A stretch of 23,770 nt of DNA from a virus: positions 1 through 23,770 of IMG/VR virus record IMGVR_UViG_3300023223_000538. The stretch is one strand, 5' to 3'. Below, piece after piece: positions 6,596-14,924 of this stretch. The notes under the pieces were generated by a model that was not told the origin of the DNA, searched no databases, and saw nothing but the letters and a program-made list of their open reading frames with translations. Numbering within the stretch: the first letter of the stretch is position 1; each line of letters begins with the position of its first letter. Both the position numbers and the translations under genes were made by a program.

Positions 6596-7483
6596 ATGCC
6601 GACACAAGAAGATTTAGAACAGGCAAAAGAAGCAGTTCGCGCGATCGAAGCTGGTAAGGAAGCCGGTGGAGGCAGCGAACTTGGTAAGGGTACTCAGGCA
6701 CCCGTAATTTCAAAGCCCGTGGACAGCCCAACTAGCCCAGCTCAAGTCCCACCTGCAACAGTTCCACCCGCAGGAGACGAGCCGCGGATCCCCCAGTCCC
6801 GTTTAGACAAGGAAGTATCGAAGTCGAAAGCTCTCGAAGATGAGAACGCTCGATTGAAAGCTCAGGCAGCTCAAACGCAACACGCCCAAGCTCAGGTACC
6901 ACCTCCTGTTCAAGACGCAAACCCTCTAGCAAAATTCTCCACCGATGAACTTCTCCTTCACAAGCAACAGAATCCAGATGCTGCGCTTGCGATCGACAAA
7001 GAACTTCATCAGAGAACGAAAGCAGAGGCAATTGCCGAAATCAGGAAAGAGACAGGTGCCACGCGCGCCACAGACCAGTACAACACTTCGATGCTCACGA
7101 AATATCCTGATCTAAACGATCCGAATTCTCGACACTCTCAGTTGACCAAACAGCTCATGGACTCAAATCCGGAATACTCGAAACACCCAGCCGGAAAGTT
7201 TCTTGCAGCCCAGCAAGCTAAGCTTCACATGTTCGAGACGGGGGAATCCACAGCCCAAGCTCAGGCTACCCAGGCAACAGTTGCCCAGAGACAAGCAGAG
7301 ATTGATAAAGAGAAGGCTCAAGCTGCTCAACAGCTCGACACCGGAGGACGACACACAGCACCCGTCGCCATCCAAGACGATCTGGCGAAAAGCGAAGAAT
7401 CCCTTCCCTCTGTACGTCCTGGATCTCCCGAGATGAATGCACACATGCGTTTACTCGAGACGAAGAAAACAAAAACTTCCTAA
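6596..7483 (+). CDS. Scaffold-like protein, 295 aa
   Basis: It lies between the portal block and the major capsid gene, the usual place for the internal scaffold that guides capsid assembly and is later removed. The sequence fits: a helical acidic start, a P-rich linker at about 40-65, a coiled coil at about 67-97 (LDKEVSKSKALEDENARLKA), and a second A/Q-rich helix near 220-265, with no cysteine or enzyme motif. A short charged C-terminal helix (SPEMNAHMRLLETKK) could bind the coat protein. GGAGG at 6584-6588 is seven bases before ATG 6596. Scaffolds vary greatly, so the call rests on position and composition. Confidence 0.65.
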   Translation: MPTQEDLEQAKEAVRAIEAGKEAGGGSELGKGTQAPVISKPVDSPTSPAQVPPATVPPAGDEPRIPQSRLDKEVSKSKALEDENARLKAQAAQTQHAQAQVPPPVQDANPLAKFSTDELLLHKQQNPDAALAIDKELHQRTKAEAIAEIRKETGATRATDQYNTSMLTKYPDLNDPNSRHSQLTKQLMDSNPEYSKHPAGKFLAAQQAKLHMFETGESTAQAQATQATVAQRQAEIDKEKAQAAQQLDTGGRHTAPVAIQDDLAKSEESLPSVRPGSPEMNAHMRLLETKKTKTS

Positions 7484-7527
7484 TTCCTCCGACCTAGCGT
7501 CCGAGAGAAAGGGTAGGAAATAAACGA

Positions 7528-8442
7528 ATGGCTGGTTTTAACGGAATAACGACCACATTCGACGATGGCAATATGTTGGAAGATGTGATGCGGACAGTGA
7601 TCCTGCTCACACCGACCGACAAACCATACACGACTGGTATGCCAAAAAATCGCGCAACCAACGTGATCCATCAATGGCCTGAAGACACCGCCACGGTTCG
7701 TCAAGATAACGCACAGCAAGAAGGTGCGGCGTTCTCGTTTGCTACGAAGACTCCTCCGAGTCGTCTAGTAAACTTGACACAAATCTTCGACAAGACCTGG
7801 GCTGTCTCCTCAACCGAGAGATGGGTACAGTCAGCGGGTATCAGTGACCGATTCCTTTACGAAAAGGGCAAAGCTCTTCTCGAAATTGGGACCGACATTG
7901 AACACGCTTATCTGCGCGGTTCACTTGCCAGTGGTAACAACACCACAGCACGTCGAATGGCCGGAGCGCTCAATTTCGTCACAACGAATGCAACTGCAGT
8001 CGTAACAGGAACTCGTCTCACCGAATCATTCTTTGTAGGGTTAGCAGAACTTACATTTGATGACGGTGGCCGACCCACTGAAGTGTACTGTGGTGCTTTC
8101 GTGAAGAGGATCATCACGGCTTTCACAGCCGGATCCACGAAGAACATCGCCTCTGAAGACAAACGTCTCGTAAACGCAGTAGATGTCTACGAGTCAGACT
8201 TCGGACTGATGAAAATCTTCATCTCACGTGACATGTTGACCGGCGCGAACGCGGGCTCCGTTCTAATGATTGACCCCTTGAAAACCAAGATGTCGATCGG
8301 TGAACAGCTCAACGAGGTTCCTGATGTTGCTCAAGATTCACACGCCACTAAGGGTGTGTATCGTTTTGAGGGCACGCAAGAGTTCCTCGGCGAACGCCAC
8401 AACTCCTTGGCCACAGGTCTAAGCGAGAAATTCCCTGCCTAA
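7528..8442 (+). CDS. Major capsid protein, SU10/DUF5309-like, 304 aa
   Basis: This is the coat protein forming the icosahedral shell, expected to have the HK97 fold. The N-terminal pattern (TTTFDDGNMLEDV, then LLTPTDKPY at 27-34, then NVIHQWPEDT at 45-54) is that of the SU10-type major capsid family formerly DUF5309, in which the phrase 'sPtdTPf...' is followed by 'H.W..DtL'. The length matches that family. There is no sign of a fused protease or cleavable delta domain, which agrees with a separate scaffold upstream. TAGGA at 7514-7518 precedes ATG 7528. A likely terminator follows at 8471-8502, as often seen after a highly expressed coat gene. Confidence 0.87.
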   Translation: MAGFNGITTTFDDGNMLEDVMRTVILLTPTDKPYTTGMPKNRATNVIHQWPEDTATVRQDNAQQEGAAFSFATKTPPSRLVNLTQIFDKTWAVSSTERWVQSAGISDRFLYEKGKALLEIGTDIEHAYLRGSLASGNNTTARRMAGALNFVTTNATAVVTGTRLTESFFVGLAELTFDDGGRPTEVYCGAFVKRIITAFTAGSTKNIASEDKRLVNAVDVYESDFGLMKIFISRDMLTGANAGSVLMIDPLKTKMSIGEQLNEVPDVAQDSHATKGVYRFEGTQEFLGERHNSLATGLSEKFPA

Positions 8443-8470
8443 CATTGCGGATAGGCCGGAAGTTGAGTTT

Positions 8471-8502
8471 GGGGGCACTCATAGGGAAAAAGCCCCTCTT
8501 TT
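8471..8502 (+). terminator. Probable rho-independent terminator after the capsid gene
   Basis: GGGGGC at 8471-8476 can pair with GCCCCT at 8492-8497 (five G-C pairs and one G-T) around a 15-base loop, followed by CTTTT. The stem is short and the loop long, so it is of medium strength and may reduce rather than stop transcription into the next genes. Confidence 0.45.
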
Positions 8503-8525
8503 AAATTCTAAAGGAGGTAACTCAA

Positions 8526-8717
8526 ATGCCAGAAGAAGTTGGATATGGAGCAGGGCAGAGCGTAACAGACGCAGCCACCTCAGTAGCCCGAACTCGTGAG
8601 GGTGATAAGACAAGCACGTTCAACCCTACCACACGTTCCGGCGCACAAAAGGGAGATGGTTCCAGTGGCGCGAGTGTCAAACAATCGGCAACGTCGGTTG
8701 AGAAGAAAGATAGCTAA
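8526..8717 (+). CDS. Unknown small low-complexity protein, 63 aa
   Basis: AAAGGAGGT at 8510-8518, seven bases before ATG 8526, is the best Shine-Dalgarno sequence in the window and suggests high expression. The product is rich in S, T, G, A and D/K with almost no large hydrophobic residues, so it is probably disordered. A strongly translated small protein directly after the coat gene could be a minor head or decoration component, but it lacks the compact fold of known decoration proteins. No family is recognised. Confidence 0.65.
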   Translation: MPEEVGYGAGQSVTDAATSVARTREGDKTSTFNPTTRSGAQKGDGSSGASVKQSATSVEKKDS

Positions 8718-8756
8718 CCCTTACCGATAACTAAAATAAAGAGGAGACTCCTACTT

Positions 8757-9284
8757 ATGGACGATCAAACTCTTGACTCTCCCATTAAATCCGAGAAAGA
8801 ACAAATCGCCGAATTCAACAAGGCTAAGCGTGCGTCCCCTTCCGCCTTCTCTAACCGTCCTTGCCTCAATCAAAACGAGTTCACTTACCGAATTTTCTGC
8901 GTCGAGAAACCTGCAATCGATGCCATGATCAAAAAAGGCTACCCTATCGCAGAAATCATGTACTATTGGTCTGAATCCACCGGAGAAGCTCATGCATTCC
9001 CTGTTTTCTACACCGACGCAATCAAAGACGTCGTCAATCGCTACTGTGACCTCTTCCCACGCGAAGTCGCTGAATTCGCTTCTTCTCTAGCCGAATACAA
9101 CAAGGTTCTCGACAATTCCAAGGGTTTCGGCAAAACCGGAGACATCATGCACAAAATGAGCATGCCACTCGGACTTTATCGTGCTCTGATGACCCTTGAT
9201 CAAGATTTCTGGCACGACAAGAAGAACGAGCGCACTGTTATGCGTTTAATCCCCAAACTCACAAAAGTAGGGAGACCCAAATGA
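8757..9284 (+). CDS. Unknown protein, 175 aa
   Basis: A soluble, mostly helical protein with aromatic-rich segments (IMYYWSESTGEAHAFPVFYT near 67-86) and a basic C-terminus. No membrane segment, nucleotide-binding motif or family is recognised. GAGGAG at 8741-8746 lies about ten bases before ATG 8757. The stop overlaps the next start as ATGA. It stands between the capsid gene and the glycosyltransferase cassette and seems to begin the transcription-coupled block that runs into it. Confidence 0.75.
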   Translation: MDDQTLDSPIKSEKEQIAEFNKAKRASPSAFSNRPCLNQNEFTYRIFCVEKPAIDAMIKKGYPIAEIMYYWSESTGEAHAFPVFYTDAIKDVVNRYCDLFPREVAEFASSLAEYNKVLDNSKGFGKTGDIMHKMSMPLGLYRALMTLDQDFWHDKKNERTVMRLIPKLTKVGRPK

Positions 9285-9487
9285 AGAAAGCCTCGTGGCC
9301 TTCAGTCGAGATATATGCTCAAGAGATGGAACTCGCCAAAAAAGAGATGGAGAAGCTCATCTCTGGCGCTGTGGAGAACAAGGCAATGAACTTGTCATCA
9401 TACTTGCCCTACAACTTGGAATTTATCCGCGAATTTGAAACTGACCACGGAACATTTAATCTATACGCAAAGGTGTCGCCGAAATGA
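9281..9487 (+). CDS. Unknown small protein, 68 aa
   Basis: Coupled by ATGA overlaps to both neighbours, with AGGGAG at 9270-9275 just upstream. The first half is an amphipathic charged helix (QEMELAKKEMEKLISGA) and the rest is short and aromatic. It could be an accessory to the glycosyltransferase that follows, but only the coupling suggests this. Confidence 0.65.
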   Translation: MKKASWPSVEIYAQEMELAKKEMEKLISGAVENKAMNLSSYLPYNLEFIREFETDHGTFNLYAKVSPK

Positions 9488-11916
9488 CCCAAAAACTCAC
9501 TCTTGCCTTCATTTGCAAAGACGAAGAAAATCTCCTCGACCAAATGCTCACCTCGATCTCCCCCCACGTCGACGAAATCGTCTGTGGCTGGACGGGCACA
9601 AATCCGAAGACAGAAGAGATCCTGAAGAAGCATGGTGTCATCTACAAAGACATCTCCCAGCAAAAAGATTGCTGGATCACGATTGACCCAGCTCTGCGCG
9701 TGAAAATGAAACAAATCGATCCTGATTTCGACCTCTCTAAAATCCCAGACCGCCTTCCTCATTTCTCCCTCCTCCGAAAAGAGTCCTTCGCTCTCGCGAC
9801 CAACGAACTCGTGATGTGGCTCGACTCAGACGACACGATCGTTCATGGCAAGAAAATTAAAGCTCTCCTCACTCACTTCGACAACCCAAAATGCGGCGCG
9901 CTTTGGATCCCCTACTTGTACGATTTCGACGAAGAAGGACGCTGCACACTTCGCCTGTGGAGAGAGCGCATAGTTAAAAAGTCATACAGCAACTGGGTCG
10001 GTGCCATCCATGAATCTCTCCTTGCTAAGACCGAATTCTCAACAATCATCTCAGACGACTGTTTTGTTAAGCATCATCCTTTGAAAGACCGGATAATAGA
10101 TTCTTCTTTCCGAAATCTTTCAATCTCACTTGCCCAATACGCTCGAGAAGTCATCCTGGCCGCCATTGACGCCAAAACCGTATACGATCTCGCCCGCTCC
10201 TATGAAGCCGTCGGGCGTTTCGAGAAAGCCCTCGACTTTTTTGATAAATACCTCGAACTCTCCGGCTGGAACGACGAGATGTACAACGCTCTTCTCCGCC
10301 AAGCCGAAATCTATCTCAAATTCTCGCAGTACGAGGTCGCAACCGACAAACTCTTCCGCTGCTTGAAAATAGACCCATTCCGCAAAGAAGCCTATTTCAA
10401 ACTCTCTCTTGTCTACTTCAAACAGGAACAATGGGAACACGTCATTTACTACACCAATCTTGCATTCAAGCTCCGAGGTAAGGCCACGATTATGCCGCAG
10501 AATCCGGAGGAGTTGACTGGTAAACCTCTCCTCCCTCTCGCCTCTGCTCTCTTCAACATCGGCAAATTCAAAGAAGCCTCCGTGATCGCCATGAAAGCCC
10601 ATGAATTCTACCCCGAGAACGAGTGGCTCAAACACGCTCTCGAAACCTGGCCTGACATCGCCAAACGATTTGATAAGCGTCAGAACTTAATTGATGCTTG
10701 CAAGGAAATAAAGAACAAACACGGCGAAGACTCCAAACAAATGAAGAAATTCGCCAAAAAACTTCCCGAATCCTTCCACAAAGACCCGTTCTTCATCAGC
10801 ATGATCCACAAGTACGTCAAGAAACCATCTTACTCCTCCGACCCAACCATTATTTTCTACTGCGGCTCCGCTTACGAATATTGGGATCCGCGCTCGATCG
10901 AGAAAGGCGTCGGTGGTTCTGAGGAAGCCACAATTCACCTAGCTAAGCGCTTGGTTGGCCTGGGTTGGAAAGTCCGGATTTACAACAACTGCATGTTTGA
11001 ACAAGACTACGAAGGTGTCCTCTACCGTCCCTTTGACCAATATAACCGAGAAACCGAACGCTGCGACATCTTCGTTGCTTGGCGCCATAACCAGTACGCC
11101 ACCTTTGCCCCAAAAGGCGCAAAAAAGATCGTCTGGCTCCACGACGTCCAACGTCCTGAACACTGGGACGCTAACCGAACCAAAACCATCGACTTGATCA
11201 TTCCTCTCAGTCGCTGGCACCGCACAAATCTAAAGGAGATCCCTGATGAGTTATTCTACATTTCCAGAAATGGTATCGACCCTTCGCAGTTTATCGGAAG
11301 ACATTCGAGGGATGCAAAACGTCTCATATATGCTTCAAGCCCTGATCGAGGCCTTGACACACTGCTCGAAATGTGGCCGGCGATTAGAAAGCGTGATCCT
11401 GATGCCGAACTGCATGTGTTCTACGGGTTCACGAAAACATTTGATGAAGTCCACAAAAATAACCAAAGGATGCGTGACTGGAAAGACTACGTCCTCGGGC
11501 TTCTTAAACAGACTAATGTCTATTACCACGGTCGGGTCGACCACCAAACTCTCGCGCAAGAGTTCCAAAAGTCGGCGATCTGGATCTACCCGACGAACTT
11601 CACGGAGATATCATGCATCACGGCGATGAAGGCTCAAGCTGCCGGTACGATCCCAATATGTACCACCGTTGCAGCTCTCAACGAGACCGTTCAACACGGA
11701 TTCAAAATCTCTGGTCCAGGTGGCGCTGAAGACGAACGTACCCAAAAAACCTTTGTCAACGTCGTCTGTAGACTCATGGTAGACGTTAAGAGCCAAGAAA
11801 AAATACGCAAGGACATGGTCCCTTGGGCACTTCATTACTTCTCCTGGGACACCGTCGCCCAAGAATGGTCCGTTAGATTCAAGGAACTCTTGAATGGCTC
11901 CTCTCGAACAACTTAG
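9484..11916 (+). CDS. Fused glycosyltransferase: GT2 domain, TPR repeats, GT4-like domain, 810 aa
   Basis: Three parts can be seen. Residues about 1-215 form a GT2 (GT-A fold) domain: opening LAFICKDEENLLDQML, the metal/nucleotide motif WLDSDD at 112-117, and GAIHES at 173-178, typical of GT2 enzymes linked to TPRs. Residues about 231-385 hold roughly four TPR-like helical pairs (for example DLARSYEAVGRFEKALDFFD). Residues about 453-805 form a GT-B, GT4-like domain: glycine loop VGGSEEAT at 476-483, SPDRGLD at 619-625, and the sugar-nucleotide segment FTEISCITAMKAQAAG at 706-721. GT2 plus TPR is the layout of SunS, which glycosylates a peptide, so a protein acceptor is plausible. The acceptor here is unknown. 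Two catalytic domains could add two sugars in succession. Confidence 0.87.
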   Translation: MTQKLTLAFICKDEENLLDQMLTSISPHVDEIVCGWTGTNPKTEEILKKHGVIYKDISQQKDCWITIDPALRVKMKQIDPDFDLSKIPDRLPHFSLLRKESFALATNELVMWLDSDDTIVHGKKIKALLTHFDNPKCGALWIPYLYDFDEEGRCTLRLWRERIVKKSYSNWVGAIHESLLAKTEFSTIISDDCFVKHHPLKDRIIDSSFRNLSISLAQYAREVILAAIDAKTVYDLARSYEAVGRFEKALDFFDKYLELSGWNDEMYNALLRQAEIYLKFSQYEVATDKLFRCLKIDPFRKEAYFKLSLVYFKQEQWEHVIYYTNLAFKLRGKATIMPQNPEELTGKPLLPLASALFNIGKFKEASVIAMKAHEFYPENEWLKHALETWPDIAKRFDKRQNLIDACKEIKNKHGEDSKQMKKFAKKLPESFHKDPFFISMIHKYVKKPSYSSDPTIIFYCGSAYEYWDPRSIEKGVGGSEEATIHLAKRLVGLGWKVRIYNNCMFEQDYEGVLYRPFDQYNRETERCDIFVAWRHNQYATFAPKGAKKIVWLHDVQRPEHWDANRTKTIDLIIPLSRWHRTNLKEIPDELFYISRNGIDPSQFIGRHSRDAKRLIYASSPDRGLDTLLEMWPAIRKRDPDAELHVFYGFTKTFDEVHKNNQRMRDWKDYVLGLLKQTNVYYHGRVDHQTLAQEFQKSAIWIYPTNFTEISCITAMKAQAAGTIPICTTVAALNETVQHGFKISGPGGAEDERTQKTFVNVVCRLMVDVKSQEKIRKDMVPWALHYFSWDTVAQEWSVRFKELLNGSSRTT

Positions 11917-12280
11917 ACTTATCCATCGCCTCGAACAGCGTTGGCGTAAACACTACGACGAGAGAGTCCGTGAACAGCTCGAACGCCGCGTTGACTCTTT
12001 TCTCGGAAACATCTGCGTCCCCATTATGTACAAGTGGGTCAAATATACCAAGAAGCGACACCCCGAAGATAAGTTGAACGACCTCCTCCAAGATATCCTA
12101 AACGACTGCGTCAAGGCAGATACACTCTCAGATAAGATCATCACCATCGAACGCTGTATCAACGCTCACCACAACACCAATTTCTTCCCTGCTATTATTA
12201 AAGACATCGGGGAATCCAAACGTGTACCTATGACCAAATACTACGACGGAGACTCCAACTATGAAAACACCGACTATTGA
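11894..12280 (+). CDS. Unknown charged protein in the glycosyltransferase cassette, 128 aa
   Basis: AAGGAA at 11881-11886 is seven bases before ATG 11894, and the gene overlaps the end of the 810-aa enzyme by 23 bases and the next enzyme by 20. The N-terminus is a strongly charged helix (LIHRLEQRWRKHYDERVREQ); the rest is mixed, with scattered cysteines and histidines (INAHHNTNFF) but no motif I recognise. Its position among glycosyltransferases suggests an accessory or partner protein. It does not look like a glycosyltransferase itself. Confidence 0.7.
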   Translation: MAPLEQLRLIHRLEQRWRKHYDERVREQLERRVDSFLGNICVPIMYKWVKYTKKRHPEDKLNDLLQDILNDCVKADTLSDKIITIERCINAHHNTNFFPAIIKDIGESKRVPMTKYYDGDSNYENTDY

Positions 12281-13109
12281 ACCTCGTCTCACTGTCATCA
12301 CCCCTACCGTCCGTCCTGGGGGCATCGACATCATGTGGAAAGGGCTCAAAAACCAGACCTTCACCGACTTCCGCTGGTTGATCGTAGACGAGATACGCCG
12401 GCAAGCTGAGATTCTTGATTACACCAAAGACGATCGTGTGATGTGGCTCCTCTCGCCCCCTAAGAAGCCAGGCATGTTCTGGAACCTTGACCAATCGAAC
12501 AACTACGCGATCAAGCACACCAAGTCAGAACTCGTTGTGATTCTTCAAGACTACATCTACCTTCTCCCAAATGCGCTTGAGAAAATGATCGCAAATTACG
12601 ACCGTCTTAAACAGTTCTCCGGAGACCTCTCGATTACTGGCGTCGGCCATAAATACCGAATTCCTAGCATCAAGGTAATTAGTAAAACTCATCCAATTAC
12701 TTGTTATGATAGGGATATTTCAAGACTCAACTTTTCCGATTTTGAAATTTTCGACAAAGATCCCCGCATGCAAAATCGAGGTCTTCACGTCTGCAACCCA
12801 ATCGAGTGGGAAGAGAGCTTTTGCTTGTTCTCTCGAAATCTCGCCTACGAACTCGGCGGTTTCGACGAAGACTTCGACGCTGGCTGGGGTTACGACAACG
12901 TCAACTTTGCCGAACGAATTTCTGCTCTCGGCTACTTTCTCTGGTTAGACGAAACGAACGAATACTTCTGTATCTCTCACGAAGACATTTTCAAAGAACT
13001 GGACATCAAAGAATGCGCCCCAAACAACGAAGACTTATGGAAAAAGAAATTAGACAGCATAAGAGACAGGAAAGAAGTAAGGCTGGATTACCTCAAACAG
13101 CTATCTTAA
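12261..13109 (+). CDS. GT-A glycosyltransferase (GT2/galactosyltransferase-like), 282 aa
   Basis: The N-terminus has the GT-A start RLTVITPTVRPGG. The usual DxD position reads ILQDYIYL at 94-101, with Gln-Asp-Tyr in place of Asp-x-Asp, so metal handling may differ or catalysis may be weak. The C-terminal GGFDEDFDAGWGYDNVNFAE at 199-218 closely fits the Glyco_transf_7C-type motif (GGFDE..., WG.eD.) of galactosyltransferase-like enzymes, where it binds donor and acceptor. GGAG at 12248-12251 is nine bases before ATG 12261. A stretch around 12661-12720, between the two motifs, is clearly more A/T-rich than the rest. Donor and acceptor sugars are unknown. Confidence 0.82.
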   Translation: MKTPTIEPRLTVITPTVRPGGIDIMWKGLKNQTFTDFRWLIVDEIRRQAEILDYTKDDRVMWLLSPPKKPGMFWNLDQSNNYAIKHTKSELVVILQDYIYLLPNALEKMIANYDRLKQFSGDLSITGVGHKYRIPSIKVISKTHPITCYDRDISRLNFSDFEIFDKDPRMQNRGLHVCNPIEWEESFCLFSRNLAYELGGFDEDFDAGWGYDNVNFAERISALGYFLWLDETNEYFCISHEDIFKELDIKECAPNNEDLWKKKLDSIRDRKEVRLDYLKQLS

Positions 13110-13771
13110 TACCAACTCTGTGGCGGCACGATCGTCTCGCTGGTATTGTTCAGAACATCAAAGACGCAACTCCGGAACCTTATACTCTCTACTTTCTCGC
13201 TGAAAATCACGATACTGATACTATCCGTGTCGTTGAACAATTCTCCGATTGCAAGTTGATCGTGGGAGATTTTGGGTGTGTAGCACTTGCTGATCAAGCT
13301 GGATACGAACAGACCACCGAACCATACTTCTATTTCGCCAATGACGACATGGTCTTCTGTAAAGACTGGCTGATTGAATGTTTCATAAACATGGAAGAAA
13401 CTGTCCAAGTCGTAAGCTCCCAAAACGGAATCTATGGTGACAGTTGTTCTGGCTATCTGATTGACCGAAAGTACATCGATGAAAAGTCTGGTTGTGTCGA
13501 CGTTCCAAAACGCCTTTTCCATCCTGATTACAGACATTACTATGCCGACAAAGAATTTTTAGAAACCGCAAAAAAGAGAGGAATCTATAAACACTGTCGA
13601 CAAAGTGTCGTTCAACACCATCACGCCTCCAAAAAAGGCCAGACTCACATCCCTTTCAAAATCATTTGGGGTAAAGATAAGACCTATTACCATAATCACG
13701 AGGTAGCCAAGAACGATAAGAAAGTCTATAACACCAGATGTCACTTATTCGGAGGAAAACCTGAACGATGA
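13037..13771 (+). CDS. GT-A glycosyltransferase (GT2-like), 244 aa
   Basis: The frame is open much further upstream, but that part reads as arginine-rich nonsense over the previous gene. ATG 13037, 18 residues before the core begins at QTAILIPTLWRHDRL, is the best start even though its ribosome binding site is weak and it overlaps the previous gene by 73 bases. The GT-A core is clear: PTLWR at 27-31, then YFANDDM at 99-105 in the DxD position, then a histidine cluster VVQHHHAS at 191-198, which may belong to the acceptor or metal site. The ATGA overlap with the next enzyme shows coupling. Substrate unknown. Confidence 0.8.
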   Translation: MEKEIRQHKRQERSKAGLPQTAILIPTLWRHDRLAGIVQNIKDATPEPYTLYFLAENHDTDTIRVVEQFSDCKLIVGDFGCVALADQAGYEQTTEPYFYFANDDMVFCKDWLIECFINMEETVQVVSSQNGIYGDSCSGYLIDRKYIDEKSGCVDVPKRLFHPDYRHYYADKEFLETAKKRGIYKHCRQSVVQHHHASKKGQTHIPFKIIWGKDKTYYHNHEVAKNDKKVYNTRCHLFGGKPER

Positions 13772-14628
13772 AAATCGCGATTGTCTGGGATTGGCACATC
13801 ACACCAGCCGAGTTCCTTGACGACAAACAAGAGAAACTTCAGGCTTGGAGACTTCTCGCCCAGAAACATCAAGTTCATTTTCACGCGATGGGGGAGTTCT
13901 ATACACTTGAGTACAGAGGAGACTATCGATTATTTATTCACTCAAGTTATAGAACCTTGCACGATACCCTTTGTGGCGCTGGCTACGACGTCATCCTCTC
14001 TTGGGGCTCGATCGACCGACCCATCCACAATCTCCTGAAAAATAAAAAACCCTGTCCCGTCGCTTACCAATTCGCCGGTGGTGTCCACAACGGAGACGAA
14101 CTCGAACTCTTCGATCTCGTATTCACCCAAAACCTCTGCGACAAAATAGAATTCGAGAAACTAGACAAACGAACCGTCCAGCTCTTTGGCGTCGACAAGT
14201 CTTTCTGGACTCCTGACTTGCTTCAAGAAGTACGATTCCATGCCATATACCCTGCCTCGTTCTGCTCCCACAAGCGAAATGAGGTTGTCGCCGAAAAATA
14301 TGGAAGAGACGCTTGTCTCCCTGGTAAATGGATAATTCCAGGAATCGTTGACTGTTGCAAGTCTTTTGGATCCCTTGTCTTGCCAAACACCTCTCACAAA
14401 GTTCTTCGCCAACTTTACCGCGCCTCCGAGCGTTGTGTGATCCCCGCGATTGCAGGAAGTCAGAGAACAATCGCTGAAGCTCTCTCTTGTGGACTAAAAG
14501 TTGACTTGCTCTATGCCGATAACGTAAAATGCCGAGAGATACTCGAAAACAAAATCACTCTCCTTGATACACCTGAGATGAGTGAAATCTATGAAAGGGA
14601 ACTCTTGCGACTAGTCAATGAGCGGTAA
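13768..14628 (+). CDS. GT-B glycosyltransferase-like protein (GT4-like), 286 aa
   Basis: The protein begins like a GT-B enzyme (MKIAIVWDWHITP). An FAGG turn at 102-105 is followed by FGVD at 140-143, which usually marks the interdomain hinge. CSHKRNE at 166-172 and SQRTIAEALSCGL at 231-243 correspond to the donor-binding region, where the Glu of the last motif contacts the nucleotide sugar. At 286 residues it is shorter than typical GT4 enzymes (about 350-400), so one Rossmann lobe is trimmed. It ends the cassette, overlaps the enzyme before by ATGA and the structural gene after by 11 bases. The cassette is therefore part of the virion operon. Confidence 0.75.
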   Translation: MKIAIVWDWHITPAEFLDDKQEKLQAWRLLAQKHQVHFHAMGEFYTLEYRGDYRLFIHSSYRTLHDTLCGAGYDVILSWGSIDRPIHNLLKNKKPCPVAYQFAGGVHNGDELELFDLVFTQNLCDKIEFEKLDKRTVQLFGVDKSFWTPDLLQEVRFHAIYPASFCSHKRNEVVAEKYGRDACLPGKWIIPGIVDCCKSFGSLVLPNTSHKVLRQLYRASERCVIPAIAGSQRTIAEALSCGLKVDLLYADNVKCREILENKITLLDTPEMSEIYERELLRLVNER

Positions 14629-14923
14629 TATACAGCGCACTCAACTCACGCCTCTCACTCAAATCTTGACTGGCAAGAAAACTCTCCTCTCCGCTGATCC
14701 AGCCGCTGCCATTGGTGGAAATATCCCGATCCGTTCAATCGTCGTCCGCGCACTTTCAGGCAACACCAACGACGTCTTGGTTGGCAGCTCCGTCGCCCAA
14801 GATTACGAACTCTCTCCTGGTGAATCCGTCGCCGTCGACATAGACAACGTAAACAAAGTCTTCATTAATACTTCCTTCAATGGAGATGGCGTATCCTGGC
14901 TCATTCTAAGAATCGCAGGATAA
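14618..14923 (+). CDS. Small beta-rich virion-type protein, 101 aa
   Basis: ATG 14618 lies inside the end of the last glycosyltransferase gene. The sequence alternates polar and hydrophobic residues, with VLVGSSVAQDYELSPGESVA and DIDNVNKVFINTS followed by GDGVSWLILR. This resembles small beta-sandwich proteins that recur in phage structural modules ('...VGdS.v....y.L.PGEsv..dIdN...v'). It opens the run of beta-rich genes to 18105. A decoration, head-fibre or fibre-accessory role is likely but not proven. Confidence 0.65.
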   Translation: MSGNIQRTQLTPLTQILTGKKTLLSADPAAAIGGNIPIRSIVVRALSGNTNDVLVGSSVAQDYELSPGESVAVDIDNVNKVFINTSFNGDGVSWLILRIAG

Positions 14924-14924
14924 C

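Noticed and set aside
7203-7436. 77-residue + strand frame inside the scaffold-like gene
   Set aside because: No start signal, and the C-ending codon habit is not kept in this frame.
11246-11629. 127-residue + strand frame inside the GT4-like domain
   Set aside because: Its sequence is low-quality serine/arginine shadow, and the GT4 motifs in the main frame run through the same bases.
12695-12715. TTGTTATGATAG looking like a -10 promoter element
   Set aside because: It lies in the A/T-rich patch inside a glycosyltransferase gene with no matching -35 or downstream start that needs it.
12806-13036. N-terminal extension of the 244-aa glycosyltransferase to ATG 12806
   Set aside because: The 77 extra residues are arginine/leucine-rich and lie entirely over the previous glycosyltransferase in another frame; the GT-A core begins after ATG 13037.
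9484-14628. Host lipopolysaccharide or capsule locus
   Set aside because: The genes are embedded without break in a phage structural operon and no polymerase, flippase or sugar-nucleotide gene accompanies them.
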